Assembly (NCBI RefSeq): GCF_030253575.1
Contig: NC_080563.1
Coordinates: forward strand, 11,923,001 to 11,987,000
Direction of reading: 5' to 3'
Origin: Rhododendron vialii
Lineage: Eukaryota; Streptophyta; Magnoliopsida; Ericales; Ericaceae
Length of the DNA stretch: 64,000 nt
Position numbers and translations under genes: made by a program. Under the pieces are notes generated by a model. The model did not search any database. It was not told where the DNA came from and saw only the letters and a program-made list of their open reading frames with translations. Positions 13,527 through 25,650 of this stretch are shown piece after piece. Position 1 is the first letter of the stretch; every line of letters starts with the position of its first letter.

Positions 13527-16500
13527 CTACACAGCTTGTCTAAATTTCGGACAAGACACCCAATCCAACTTAATGTACAACGTTGCCAGGTAAAACGGGA
13601 GCAGATAAAGAGTACAAAACTCTCTTGCAAAATGCAGAAAGGTATAAGCAGCTATCAAGTATTGGTATTCTTCAAAAATTGCAGGCAATAACTGGAGTGG
13701 CAGATATTTGGCACCAGTAGAACCAAGTTTTGCATTGCCGAGGAGCTGGCTGTCTGAAAGTTGAGAATCAGGACTTTCTGGAGCTGAACTTTCTGGAGAT
13801 GGAGGTGGTTGACTTTCGGGAGGTGCGTCTCCAGAACTCCCCATGTCATCCTTTGGAGCGTCATCACCATCTTCTTTTCCTTTGTTTTGTTTACCAGATC
13901 TCCCACTGCCACCATCATCACCATCGCTGCCGCTGCCGCCACCGCCACTACCACTAGCTTCCAGTGAGATGCCACGGACCAAATCTGGCTGAGGTTCAAC
14001 ACCTACTCTTCTCAGGTGCAGCTGGGGCAAATTCCAGGGATCAGTATAAAATGCTTGAGAAAATCCAGCCAACACACACAACTGCTGCTGCTAATTGGCA
14101 CGGCTACAAGGGATAACTACAAGCAATAATTTCATAAACGGACCTGAAGGTGAAGATTAACTTCATCTGGTCGTGAAAGAAACGGAAAATCACCCCCATT
14201 CTTCAAGTATGCTCGCCTTGCTCCTGGATACCTTTCACAAATTTGATCTTTGAGTTGTTGCGGGGTTGAACAATAGTCATTGGTCTTCAAGGCGGGACAT
14301 ATACCCATGTCATTAAATAAATAAAAGAAACAAGAACGAACCATCAGCACACGTTCTTACTTTCTATTGTACTTGAGCCAAAAATTTATGGAAATTCTAA
14401 TTTCAAGCACTGCAAAAAGCACGCATGAACTTCTAATAAGATGATGAGATGGTAGATGTTTTACCTAATTTGGCTGACCAGATAAGACCACAGTAGTATT
14501 CATGAATTATCTAGAACAGTAGCGAACTAATTTCCAGTCTACCCAACTAACATGTTGCAATTTTGGTACCACGTTTAGCGTCATCTCCACCAATACAACA
14601 ACAAAAAAAATCACCTTCTAAAAAAAGGTTTTACGCCTATATTCATGAAGAGAAACTCTCATCAGCCGATGGTGGGTTTACTTACATCCATTATAGTAAC
14701 AAAAGAATCAGAAAGCAGAAGAGGTCCAATTGAAGCGGCATCTGCTGTTAAAGTCAACCTTGATGCTAGGTCATCTTTTGATAGCGTTTCGACCTGCATG
14801 ATATTCGGAGAGCACAATGTAGGAACATTAGAAACTTACTTTCAGTGGTTTTAGGCGCTAAATGCTGGAAATATAGGTTAGTGCCCTTCCATTAGAGGGA
14901 TAAAGTTGACAGAATGAGGAACAAAAAGGACGTCAAGGCATATATTTCACGGCTCATTCAGTCCACTCTGTCACGTGTTCTCTAAGACGGAAAACTCTGG
15001 TCTATACAAGAAAAAAGATCTGGAAAACTATGGTCTATACAAGAGAAAATGAGATGTGAAAATGAAGTGAAATATGGGACTAATTTAAAGAACAAAGTTT
15101 CCATCCATTTCACGATGAAATAACTAACAGTGTCTAAAATTTAACAGAATTAAGAAGCATATCAATTTTCCCTCCAATATAACAAGCTATGCATATGCTC
15201 GCAACAGTCTTATTCTGTGGTGGAAACTTACTGAAATAGGAAGACTAATGGCAGACTGCTTAGGCATATCTTACAGATGACAAAACAGTTCACTTTTGTC
15301 TTTAAGACCTAACCTGGGAAACAACGAAGTCCACAGAGTCAGCAATAAAGGGTTCATGGGGACCATCCCGAATTCCTGATAAGACATGCCGTTTCAGCAA
15401 AAAGGAAGGGGCCCAACCAACACTGCCAGCCAAGATAGAACAGGTTAGCATGTAAGGTTAGCCAACACACGGATGCGACTTGTTGAGGTAATGCTTGAAG
15501 AATCACTTGACATTGGTTGATTAACCAAGATCATACAATAAGCAGATTTCTAGAAAGAATTTATGTATTAAGATTATCTAGCAACTTCAGTTACCTACCA
15601 CAATTTAATACAAGAAAGGGCAGGAAAGCAGCTGTCACATCTAAAGCCACGAGCAATATCAGTTTTTTTTTTTTTTATCCACTGGGCGATATCAGTTAGA
15701 GCAACAGAAGTATAAAGCAAGCAGGTTATCTATTAATGGAGGCCTACGATACTCGATGAATTTTACGAGACGATGGATAAAGTCAAGTAAATCTTTTCAG
15801 CTAATGCCTACGAGGCTACGAAAGGTGAAGGTCATATGCTACAAGGACAACAGAAGGAATGAACAAGATATAAGAAAGGGTAGGAAAGTGATACCAAAAC
15901 TGCTTTACAATATAAGATTATTTTATGCTGCCAAAAGTTTGTCATGGGAGTATGTCACCACTAAATCATATAATGTGCATGATTCTTCACAAGCACAATA
16001 CACCAAGTTTCTCCTTAGGTTGTTCAAAATGCCATGAAATAAGCAAAAGCATACAAAACCAAAGAACCCAATAAACTGGAGTTAAGCAATAACTGACAAT
16101 AATATGGAGTCCGTTCCGATGGCTTTGTGGTGGGGTGCAGGGTCCACATTTGGTCTTCGCGATCAGTGTGGAATATCATGGTCTTTTAGTTGTCCAATAG
16201 TTGGGGAGACTATTAGAAATATACTCTCTGTCCCATTTTCATTGTCCATTTTTTAATTGCTTATATCTTTCAATTTATAATGTTTTTCATAATTTTGAAA
16301 ACTTTGTATTATAGAACTAATCGAGATCTATCAAACAAGATTCATATTGCATATTTTTCAAGATCCACATTAAAAGATATAGGCAAAGGACATAAAAGAG
16401 ACAACCAAAATAATGAACAATGAAAATGGGACGGAGGGAGTACTAATGATATGGCTTCATTTTCACTAGCCAGTTTTCTTATATTGTTGTCGATGCTCCA

Positions 16501-19500
16501 GGGGCATTTCACTTTCTTCCAGTTGAGGAGAGTGCCAGGATATACTGAATTGATTGCGGCCAGTTTTGCTATATTGTTGGTGGATACTGCAGTTTTGGGA
16601 TGTATTTTTGCTTAGACTGTGGCCTTTTAGTGTGGCATAAGACTCTTCAAAAGAGTTGCCAATTGGGATGACATACAACTGCTCTCTTGGCAGCACATTA
16701 ACCTAGGGGGCTGAGGGACAAGAAAAGGTTACTGTTGTGGATGGCATTTGTTGGATGTTTGGCCGTGTTTTGTCATGGTGCCAGATTTGCTTTAAATTCT
16801 CTCTTTCTGGCCCCCATCTGCTGTGTCAGCTATTATGTTAGCTTGCTTGGTACTTGGTAGGGGCATGTCAGTTTTCGCCTAGCCTCTTGGGTTGTGAGAG
16901 ATTTATCTTATTAGGCTAGGTGTGCTGTTTTGTCCAAGTCCGGGGCTTGTGCCCGCTTCTTTGACACTGTTGATCATCTGATCCTGTCGTGAGGGTTATT
17001 GTAATACTCCCATCTCTTTTTGGGTGTAAAACAAACAGCCAACATCCCAAAAAAGAAGAGACCCAGTAATAGAACATAGAGTAGCCATTTGGCACCTTCA
17101 GCTACAATAGCAAAATATTTATCTCCAGGTCATCACACTAAAGATCTAGGACATGAGAAAACATACACAGGAGCCCATGGCATTGCAGCAGCAAAGTCAT
17201 GCGTCTCCAAAAACGTATTTGAGAGCACCAATGATCGGACACGACGAGGGCGATGCTGAGCGAATAGTTGTGCTAATAATCCTCCCAGGGAAGTACCATA
17301 AAGATGTACCTGTTAGATATAGATTGTCAGCATACTGAAAACTATCAAGAACTAATGTCAATAGAAATACACCACGCCAAGCAACAGAGAAAAAAAATAG
17401 AAGTACACCACAAAATCATGCAATATGTATGGAACATAGTCACATCATAAGGACCTATGCTTCTCAAGCTTCTCTCTTCTAGAATTAAAAAACAATAAAG
17501 TTTCTATTTTGGAAATGACAGGAAAGTGTTGACGATGGTTGATGGATGCAAAGTTTTCTTCCTTCACAAACTGGCCTTGATCAATTTGCCTTCCTAATTC
17601 AGTATTGTATGACAACCTAATGGTCCAATGCCCCATAATTATGTCCTTGCGATATCACAAATGCCCTTATACTGTTGAGCGCTTGTGTTTACAGAGTTAA
17701 TCTCAACTAAACTTTTTAAATGCATAGTATGCGATTTGTTTCAGCAATTTGTAAAGACCAAACATGATAGTTGATACCAACTTTCTTCATTCCCAACTAA
17801 AGGAAAAAGAGTCTGCACCACTATTTCCGCAAAACTAGTGCTACTTAATTGCTCTCTTCTTGTTCCCTTGGGTTCTCTAAGGAAAAAGAGTCTACACCAC
17901 CATTTCCACAAAACAAGTGCTACTTAATTGCTCTCTTCTTGTTCCCTTGGGTTCTCTAATAGTTACAATATACAGAGCATGAAACATTGATTCATAACCA
18001 ATCTTGCTGGGTCTTTGACACAAACTTCTATATCAGCGCCCCCTGCACAATTATTTCAATTCAATAATTTTAAACGCCTTTATGTACATTATAGTCCTCA
18101 ATAAATTATCTGACATACTCTTTCTCTACAGCTGTTGACTTTACCATATTCCAGCATTCCATTGAAGCTGGGTGGCAATACAACTGTCTCTAAAATCTAA
18201 ATACTTGCTATGCTGTGTAAAGACAACAATAAGCATAAAGAAAACATAAACCTTACGTGATGAACGTCGATGGCGTCCAAAAACTTCTCAAACGCTTGAA
18301 TCCACTCGTGATGGTTCCATACACGTGGAATATCAACAGATATGACCCGATAACCCTGAAAAGAAATTTACAAGTCAGTTCCCCAAATTATTGAAAAGCG
18401 CGTTTTGCATTCTCGAACATCAGTTCGAGGCATAATTCAAGCTAGGGTGAAAGTTGAATATCCAACGGAATGTACCAGAAAATCATGTCGAATCATAGGG
18501 GTTTGGTCCATTAACTAACAGGCCTCATTCGAATAAGGTTATCAAGGTAATTTTTACGAAAGAACCAACATTGTTTACAATCGCTAGCTTTGGTGCAATT
18601 TACTGGGACCTTAGCCCTGGGATAACTTTAGAAACAGAGCAAACTTGGGCCAACCCCATGTGCACCTTAAATATCGACTATCATGAACTACAACAGATGA
18701 AGCTAGTAAATGATGCAAAAAAGGGCTCTAGTAAATATGTATAAAGAAACTTAGATTAAACAATTCAGATGGAGAGGAAATAAAGTTTGCCCAAGTGTTC
18801 ACACTCTATAATGTGTGTGGGCCCCCACGTGCAAGAAAATGACACGAATAAGGGTGGCAGTGTGGCACTTCTCACTCTGGCGCCTCTTTTTCTCCTCTCT
18901 TGATTTACATTCCAAGGCATTATGTGATATGTCCCATTTCTTCCACCATATACAAGCCTTCCCAATTGAAGATACTATCTTAACCTATTCTTGTCTGGCA
19001 AGAATACTCCACGGTCCTTCAGTTTAAAAACACCCTATTGCATCAGGTTCCTGTTTCAGATACCAGGCAACTTGAAAATTGTGCAATAAAACTCCTCAGA
19101 TATATGAGAAACAACATATTTTCCACAATTCGAAATAAACTCTTAAAGGAATGTGTGAGAGGGTGAAGGGACGAAGCGAACCAAATAACACATGAATCTA
19201 ACATACGTGAGAAATACAACAGAAACCATAACATCAAACTTACAACCTAATTGAGTTGAAGCAACTTAATCTGCTACTAGTACATATGCAACTATATTAG
19301 CATCCCGTATTAGAATATGGCAAACCCGCCACACAAGGCTCACTACCTTCATTGACAAGGACATAACTTGTTTGTAGTAGACATCAGCTGTTCCTGCTGT
19401 GCCAGGAAGACATATAAGTGGAGGAACAACTTTTGGACCGAAGTCATAATATCGCCACTGCTTTAAGCCGATCTGCCAAAAATAAGCAAGACGAGTTGAG

Positions 19501-20582
19501 ACTCCGAAAGTTAAATTAATCACTGTAGTCTTCAAATTACATAAGCCAAGAAATAAGCATCAGCCAACAACAATAGGTCAATAGCACAAACCTACAAACA
19601 ATAAACATAAAACTCTATGATTTGTCAAAATGACACTCGGATTTCAAAGCTACTTCACCACATAGCCATCTGAAAGTTCACTCGAGTCCATGAAATAAAA
19701 AGAGAACAACTTTGAAATATGATCATTTAGCAAGAAAATATTACAAATGCCTTGTGAGAAAGACAATCAAGAGGGCCCAATCAGTTCCATTAATATGTAA
19801 AAAGTGATAAACTAAAATTCCACTTCTGAACCCCAAGGGATTGGCCTGTAGGTCAAGACCTGGGACATACCCTCCTAAGGTCCCAGGTTTAAAACCTCTT
19901 AGGTGCTATCAACACCTTTGGGGCCAATCCATATGGAGTTTTGCTCCAGCTTTAATCGGACTCTCTGCAAGTAGACGGTGGGATTGGGCCCCAGGATTAG
20001 TCGAGATGCCTGTAAGCTGTCCCGGACACCTGAGTTATCAAAATAAAAAATAAAAAATCCACTTTTATGGTGAAAGCATTCCTTGCAACTCCATAAATTG
20101 AATAGGAAGTAGGAAATTTGAAATACAAAAAATGAATTGGTTGAAAGTTTGAAACATCAGCCACTACGAATCTAATAAGAGGCACGCTCAATTCCATTCT
20201 TGAAATATGTACACCCCCAACTGCCAAAAAGATAAGAACACAACGAAGAATGTTAAAAGCGTAATTCGAAATTGACCTGATCGAGTTGAAAATGCAAAAG
20301 GCTGAATACAAATTAATCAGATAAACTCAAACCCATGCTCTTCGAACAACATCATGATAACAGACAAACAACGAAGAGCTTAAAACTGAAACAAAGGCGT
20401 ACCCAGTTGATAAAAGAACGTCAAGAGTGAAACCCACGATCAAGAATTGCAGGTAAAAACTTGAGAACCGAATCGAGAGAAAGAGAGAGAGAAAGAGGGA
20501 TAGGGCTTACGGGGATCTTGTGAAGGGGAACTTGAGACTTGAAGTAGATGTAATCACCGGGGGCCGAGAACCCGCCTTTCAT
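13527..20582 (-). CDS. Maspardin-like alpha/beta hydrolase (ACP33/SPG21 family)
   Basis: Eight minus-strand exons join in frame: 20582-20511, 19472-19347, 18355-18257, 17309-17167, 15422-15314, 14793-14686, 14284-14144 and 14021-13527, giving 430 aa. The start MKGGFSAPGDYIYFKSQ and the block ICLPGTAGTADVYYKQ match the N-terminal half of maspardins. The nucleophile elbow is GTSLGG (Ser about residue 106). Further conserved blocks are GIRDGPHEPFIADSVDF, DDLASRLTL, ERYPGARRAYLKNGGDFPFL and SRPDEVNLHLQ. The last exon adds a long Gly/Ser/Asp/Pro-rich tail (about 100 residues with GSGGGG, PPPSPESSAPESP) and ends with a hydrophobic/aromatic stretch. That final part is the least certain and might be altered by an unseen splice. 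Human maspardin is a CD4-binding, endosome-linked protein whose loss causes Mast syndrome; the plant substrate or partner is unknown. Introns hold a SINE, a Stowaway MITE and a 79-bp duplication. Confidence 0.88.
16224..16440. mobile_element. Stowaway-type MITE in the maspardin intron
   Basis: Flanked by TA at 16222-16223 and 16441-16442. The ends are inverted: CTCTCTGTCCCATTTTCATT on the left and its near complement AATGGGACGGAGGGAG on the right. This is the Tc1/mariner Stowaway signature. 217 bp, no coding. Confidence 0.9.
16465..17060. other. Possible degraded non-LTR or unknown insert in the intron
   Basis: This stretch is richer in G/T than the surrounding intron and ends in an A-rich run after ATCTCTTTTTGGGTGTAAAA. 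That would suit a truncated LINE-like 3' end, but I see no reverse-transcriptase motif and no clear target duplication. Low confidence. Confidence 0.2.
17800..17957. repeat. 79-bp tandem duplication in the maspardin intron
   Basis: Copies at 17800-17878 and 17879-17957 share AAGGAAAAAGAGTCT and GTTCCCTTGGGTTCTCT with a handful of changes. Simple local duplication; no coding role seen. Confidence 0.95.
19826..20057 (+). mobile_element. tRNA-derived SINE in maspardin intron 1
   Basis: The head contains a degraded polymerase-III box-B-like word (CAGGTTTAAAACCTC, compare GGTTCGANTCC). The tail has GGATTAGTCGAGATGCCTG and GTCCCGGACACCTGAGTTAT followed by an A-rich end, a 3' end I recognise from common plant SINEs. 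A direct repeat TCCACTT flanks it at 19819-19825 and 20058-20064. About 230 bp, oriented plus, antisense to the host gene. Confidence 0.8.
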
Positions 20583-21948
20583 ACCTATGATGATTTCAAC
20601 CGTCTATGTAATCTGTATCCTCCTGATGACCAATATGAGGGAACACCCACAAAGACCCACAAGGCCACAATTCAAATTGATTGATTGGGTGATTTCTTCT
20701 TCTCTTCCCCTCTCCCTTGCCTGCCTCACTCTCGTGCACGCTCTTCTGTTCCAAGCTGTCGTGGAGATGAACCACGTGGATGGGTCCCTCTCATGATTAA
20801 TTACTTTTACACATGACGGGAACGCCACTTCCGGTTCTCCTGTATTTGTTTGTCACCGTGAGCCCAGCCCAGGGATGCCAAATATAGCGGGCCGGGCAGG
20901 GTAGACTGTTGATTTCGATAATCGACGGCTCAAATGTTAATTGGACAATGGACGGTTTAGACTTTAAATCTGTACGTGATTATGTCCTCAGATTCAATAC
21001 AAGTCGTTTGTACCAAAATAAATGATCGGATACTGCTCAGCACCCGCTTGGCAGCATCCACGAGTTTGTTCCTACCCTCTAAGACGGGATGGAAACTTAC
21101 GAGCCTGTTCATTTTTGTGTATTTGGATTTGAATTTGTAATGATCAAGATAGAGAGACATGGATAATGATTGAAATAGTGATTGAAAAGAAATATAAATA
21201 AAAAAGAAAATAATGATTAGAGATATGAATAATAAGTGAATTTTGAAGTAGGCAATAATTTAGAGTCCAAATCCTAAAAACACAACCGAACAAGCCCAAT
21301 GTTCGGAATCGGGGAAAGACATAGGTTTCATTTGGTTGTCAGGATAAAATTTTTTAATAAAAAAGTCATATAAATTTGTGTATTTTTCTTTTGTTTTTAG
21401 TTAATTTTTTTAACATTTTAACATGCTACCAAAAAATAAAAAATAAGAAGAAAAAAACTTGATAAAAATCATTAAAGGCGAAAAAACATGAATGACAAAA
21501 CAGTCAAAAAATTTTGGGAAGAATATTTTTGAGACGAGAACCGAACAAAGTGTAAAATTTAAAAAGTTTTATCCCCTTGTTTTTTTTTTTTTTGATCCGC
21601 GTTTTATCCCCTTGTTTGATTCTTAAAAAGGAAATGAAAATTTTCAAACACTAGTTCAACGTTTCTCATAATTTCTCCTAATTTTTCTTTCATTTTTTCT
21701 CTTAATCATATATGTATTTTTTATTACCTACCCTATCAACTGAGTTATGAGCATATTTACCTCGATTATACTCATAAGTCATTTGTATGTATATACATTA
21801 TATATGGGGATATTTTATTTAAAAATTGGAAGATATCAAATGGTAATAAGTGTTACGGAGTAGTATTTTCATCTTTTAACTCGTTAAACATTAGTTATTT
21901 TTTTCCGAAAGTCAAAATTCTCTTGAAAGGATATTTGGAGTAAATTAT
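20583..21948. other. Promoter side of the maspardin gene and AT-rich intergenic DNA
   Basis: The first 250 bases hold the start-side flank of the minus-strand maspardin gene. Beyond about 21100 the sequence is very AT-rich with no gene, no clear inverted ends and no tandem array. Confidence 0.4.
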
Positions 21949-22143
21949 AGCAGTGAAAAATGATTTTGACATTCCACATTTATTCATTGATGCTCTATTT
22001 TTGTCTTTATTCTATGTGAAATTACTAAATTACTATCATTTATTATTTTGTTAGTATTCATCCACTTTCTTACACATAAAAGGGCATTGTTGTAATTTCA
22101 AATAGGAAAAAAAAGACAAAATGCGTTAAGCATTAGTTATTAT
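21949..22143. mobile_element. Truncated copy of an unclassified MITE (family X)
   Basis: About 195 bp that closely parallels the MITE starting at 22146. Shared words are CCACATTTATTCATT, TATGTGAAATTAC and GTAATTTCAAATAG. The right inverted end is missing. The two copies lie side by side in the same orientation. Confidence 0.65.
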
Positions 22144-22145
22144 AG

Positions 22146-23828
22146 TGGTGGAAAGTGATTTTGGCCCTCCACATTTATTCATTAACGCTCCATTTTTGTT
22201 TTTATTCTATGTGAAATTACCAAATTATTCTTTACTATTTTGTTAGTGCTTGCTTCGCCACAATCTAACCGTTGAAAAATGTTGAATTAGCCTAAGCGTA
22301 GGGTTAGGTCGTTGTCAGCATAATATCCGGAAGTCCGGAATCGTTCCCACAGAGAGCTTCGAATAACTTGATTAGGATTTGTAGATGTAAGGGTTTGTGG
22401 CGTTTAGGCGGCCAACTTTTGGTTTTACTTTGAAAGATGGACAATACTTATGAAAAAGACTAGAAAATGAGTTTGAGCTAAAAATTAAAGAGGGCAAGGC
22501 AATGGAGTTACGAACGCCCGTAACTTAAGTAATCTAACCCTTCTCAATGAAAATTCGGTTGAATCACACGGCATAGGCTATCAACCGGAAGACTTAGCTA
22601 TGAAACCAATAAAAGACTAGATGTGTGGTTTGGAAAACAAGTGAGTTCTTTAGTTCTCTTGGCAAATACGAATCGAGACATCGCTCTGGAACCATGTGAG
22701 CAAGCACATGATCACCGGAGATTAACATTGGTAAGTTTTGTTACATAAAAGGCGAACCCTTCCCATTTTACAAGTCAAACTTCAAGTCTCGAGTTGAGAA
22801 AAACAAGATTAACCTAAGTCACGGGGCGTTATTCACCCCAATGCCAAGCCTAATCGACTACCCACATATACTCCAAGAACTAAGCATGGTAAGAAATTGA
22901 AGCATAAGATTTAACCGATAAACTTGAAAATAGACTTGATATTGTAACGGACCTCAACAATACAAACAACTTTAGTACTTGAGAATTAATCAAACTAGCA
23001 AGACTTACTTGATTTCTTTGAAGGAATACAACCAAAAGCTTGAAACAAAGCTCCAATGGAATCTTAGCTAGGAAGACAAATTAAAGCAAGAAATAACTCT
23101 TCTCTAGGAGAGAGGAGAGGGATATTTATACAAAAACCAATTTTCTCTCTCAAAATATCTCAAGAGGTTACTACAAATAGCAAGTTTCTAAATATGAAAG
23201 GTTGAAAAACTGTAAAAAGCTGTCAGTAAGCAATCTGTATTTATACAACCAAAACGGTTGTATGAATACCGAGCTGCTATGCTTGTGTCGGGAATTCTCC
23301 GGAGAGGAGCTGTATCGATACAACCAAAACGGTTGTATGGATACTTTGTTCTTTGAACAAAAGATAAGGCCACTTATCGATACAACCAAAACAATTGTAT
23401 CTATACAGCCTTGTTAACCGTAGAAATGGCCTCTAGCTTCAAAACTTGGCACCCAACACTTCCGAACTTCACTCGATGCTTTGTATCTTGCTCATTGGAG
23501 AATGGTGGGACTTTGCCACTTGGTCTTGGAAGCTCGGAAGCCCCCCAAGGCATGTCCATGCCGGCTAAATCACCCTTGTTAGGGCATAAAATCTGAAACA
23601 TCCTCAAACGAACCTTACGTGCAAAATCATTATATAAAAACTAAATAAACACAAGTTAATACGCTATAAAAGAGGAACAAGCGCACTAAATATTTACAAT
23701 ATTGGGTGCTTTTATCAGTGCTCATCCACTTTCTCACACATAAAAAGGGTATTATTGTAATTTCAAATAGAAAAAAAAGATAAAATGTGGAGTGACAATT
23801 GCTAAATGTGGCGTGTCAAAATCAATTT
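22146..23828. mobile_element. MITE (family X) split by a solo LTR
   Basis: The left part is 22146-22250 and the right part about 23718-23828. The left end AGTGATTTTGGCCCTCCACATTTA is inverted at the right end as TAAATGTGGCGTGTCAAAATCA. The adjacent copy at 21949 shows what the uninterrupted sequence looks like across the insertion point. A third fragment of the same family lies at about 62814-62869. Superfamily not assigned. Confidence 0.7.
22251..23717. mobile_element. Solo LTR fossil, probably Ty3-type
   Basis: The 1467-bp block begins TGCTTCGCC and ends TTTTATCA, so it has TG...CA ends. It is flanked by the 5-bp direct repeat GTGCT at 22246-22250 and 23718-23722. No internal region or second LTR is present, which fits a solo LTR left by recombination between two LTRs. 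Read on the minus strand it begins TGATAAAAGCACCC and later contains a TGTGGGAACGATTCCGGACT-like block, resembling LTRs of the Tat/Athila side of Ty3 elements; this lineage call is from memory and tentative. It contains three spaced near-palindromes of the type ACAACCAAAACGGTTGT. Confidence 0.75.
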
Positions 23829-24504
23829 CAAAAGTTATATATATACATGCGTTCTTTTGAATTTAATTTAAACTTAACTTAAATCTGAAAATTATCTTTA
23901 TTTGAATTTTTTTTTGCATTTATTAGTTTTGCGCCAAACTTTTATAGGTTATTTATTCGTCTTGACGAGAGGAATCGGAAAAGTAATTTTTTTTTACTTT
24001 TAACTCAATATTTTGAGAAATAATCATTTTTTAATGTCAAAATGTCATTTTTTTTACTAAAAAGTGATTATTTTTTAAAATACTTAGATAAAAGTAAAAA
24101 AAATTATTTTTTCTATTCTTCTTGTCAAGATGAATCAATAACTCTAAAAAAATTTGACACAAAATTAATAAATGAAAAAAAAATTTAAATGAAGGCAAAA
24201 TTTTCACATTTAAGTTAAGTCGAAGATAACAGGGGTCGGACAAAAACAAGAAACAGAGTTGAGTTCCAGTTGGGGGTTTTGAACGAGCGGGAGGAGGAGG
24301 AGGAGGAGCAGGAGAAGGAGAAGGAGAAGAGAGAGAGAGAGAGAGAGAGGGAAGAGGTTTGGTTTGTTTGTCTTCATCCTTTCTACTCTCTCCGTCTAAA
24401 ACCCTAGCTTTTCGAGTTGAGTTCCCCCTCGTTTCGTGTATGGTAAATAGCTATTGATTGACTGCATTGCAAATCAACGATGCATGATAGAATAACATCT
24501 GGGC
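23829..24504. other. Upstream region of the NYN/zinc-finger gene, with a purine tract
   Basis: AT-rich sequence, then a GAG/GGA-rich purine tract at about 24290-24352, then a leader with CTCTCTCCGTCTAAAACCCTAGC. GA/CT tracts are common in plant core promoters and 5' UTRs, so this is probably the promoter and leader of the next gene. Confidence 0.5.
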
Positions 24505-25650
24505 ATGATGGGTTTTGTTGCAATTCGTAATATTTTCCACTCAATCCAATCAAGAAAACTACAAACCCTAACTCCTTGTTACATCGTACTGTATAGATAC
24601 TGTCACTTCCAACCAAACCCGAATTTAGGTCCGTCCGACCCATCACTGTCTTCGTTGAAAAAAGTCCCCCAAAACAATGTGGGGATTTTCTGGGATTTGG
24701 ATAACAAGCCACCAAAGTCATTTCCTCCCTATGAAGCCGCGGTTCGCCTAAAGAAGGCGGCTTCAGAGTTCGGAGTTGTTCGGTATATGGTAGCTTATGC
24801 CAATAGCCACGCATTTAGTTATGTTCCTCCAGATGTTAGGGAACAAAGGAAAGAGAGGAAGGCATTGGATCAGTTGGAGAATAAGGGTGTCGTTAAGCCA
24901 GATGAACTGTATATATGTCGAGTTTGTGGGAGAAGATTTTATACCAATGAGAAGCTTGTTAATCATTTCAAGCAAATCCATGAACGCGAACAAACGAAGA
25001 GGGTGAATCAGATAGAGTCGGCAAGAGGGAAAATGAGGGTGAAGTTGGTAGCTAAGTTTTCAATGAAGATGGAGAAGTATAAGAAAGCTGTGAGGGACGT
25101 TTTGACTCCTAAGGTTGGGTACGGATTGGCAGACGAGTTGAAACGGGCTGGTTTTTGGGTTAGGACCGTGTCGGATAAGCCGCAAGCGGCAGACATTGCG
25201 TTGAGGAATCATATGGTTGATATGATGGACCGGAGACGAGTTGAGTGTTTGGTCCTTGTGTCTGATGATTCTGATTTCACGGAGGTTTTGAAGGAGGCAA
25301 GGTTAAGGTGTTTGAAGACGGTGGTTGTGGGTGACAGTAACGATGGGGCCCTTAAGAGGACTGCGGATACTGGATTTTCATGGCAAGAAATCATGATGGG
25401 AAAGGCAAAGAAGGAGGCTGTATCAGTCGTGGGGCGGTGGAAGGATCGTGATGTTTTGAAGAGATTGGAGTGGACTTATGACCCAGAAAGGGATAGGAAA
25501 CTGTATGGTTTGGATGATGAGTTTGATTTAGAGAGCTGGGATTCAGAACTCGAAGGCTTTTCTTCTGGGGAATATGATAACCGTCTGCAGAAGGAGGATA
25601 AGAATGCATGGTGGGAGCTGGGATCAGATTCTGATCTCAAATCACAATAA
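24505..25650 (+). CDS. NYN-domain (limkain-b1/MARF1-type PIN-like) protein with an inserted C2H2 zinc finger
   Basis: One uninterrupted 381-aa frame. The first ~45 residues are rich in Arg, Ser, Gln and Tyr with few acids, so an organelle-targeting leader is plausible. NNVGIFWDLDNKPP (about residues 57-70, Asp64 and Asp66) is the first acidic strand of an NYN/PIN-like nuclease. The second half of the fold follows at about 190-290 with DKPQAADIALRNHMVDMM and LVSDDSDFTEVL (Asp234, 235 and 237). Between them sits a C2H2 finger with Cys128-X2-Cys131-X12-His144-X4-His149. The tail is acidic (DDEFDLESWDSELEG). NYN domains are metal-dependent RNases in related proteins; the RNA target here is unknown. 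The acidic catalytic set appears complete. A second Met follows the first directly. Chosen start: first Met in frame after a 5' region with stops. Confidence 0.9.
   Translation: MMGFVAIRNIFHSIQSRKLQTLTPCYIVLYRYCHFQPNPNLGPSDPSLSSLKKVPQNNVGIFWDLDNKPPKSFPPYEAAVRLKKAASEFGVVRYMVAYANSHAFSYVPPDVREQRKERKALDQLENKGVVKPDELYICRVCGRRFYTNEKLVNHFKQIHEREQTKRVNQIESARGKMRVKLVAKFSMKMEKYKKAVRDVLTPKVGYGLADELKRAGFWVRTVSDKPQAADIALRNHMVDMMDRRRVECLVLVSDDSDFTEVLKEARLRCLKTVVVGDSNDGALKRTADTGFSWQEIMMGKAKKEAVSVVGRWKDRDVLKRLEWTYDPERDRKLYGLDDEFDLESWDSELEGFSSGEYDNRLQKEDKNAWWELGSDSDLKSQ

Noticed and set aside
24404-24814. 136-codon minus-strand frame opposite the NYN gene start
   Set aside because: It is antisense to a well supported coding exon and has no recognisable feature.
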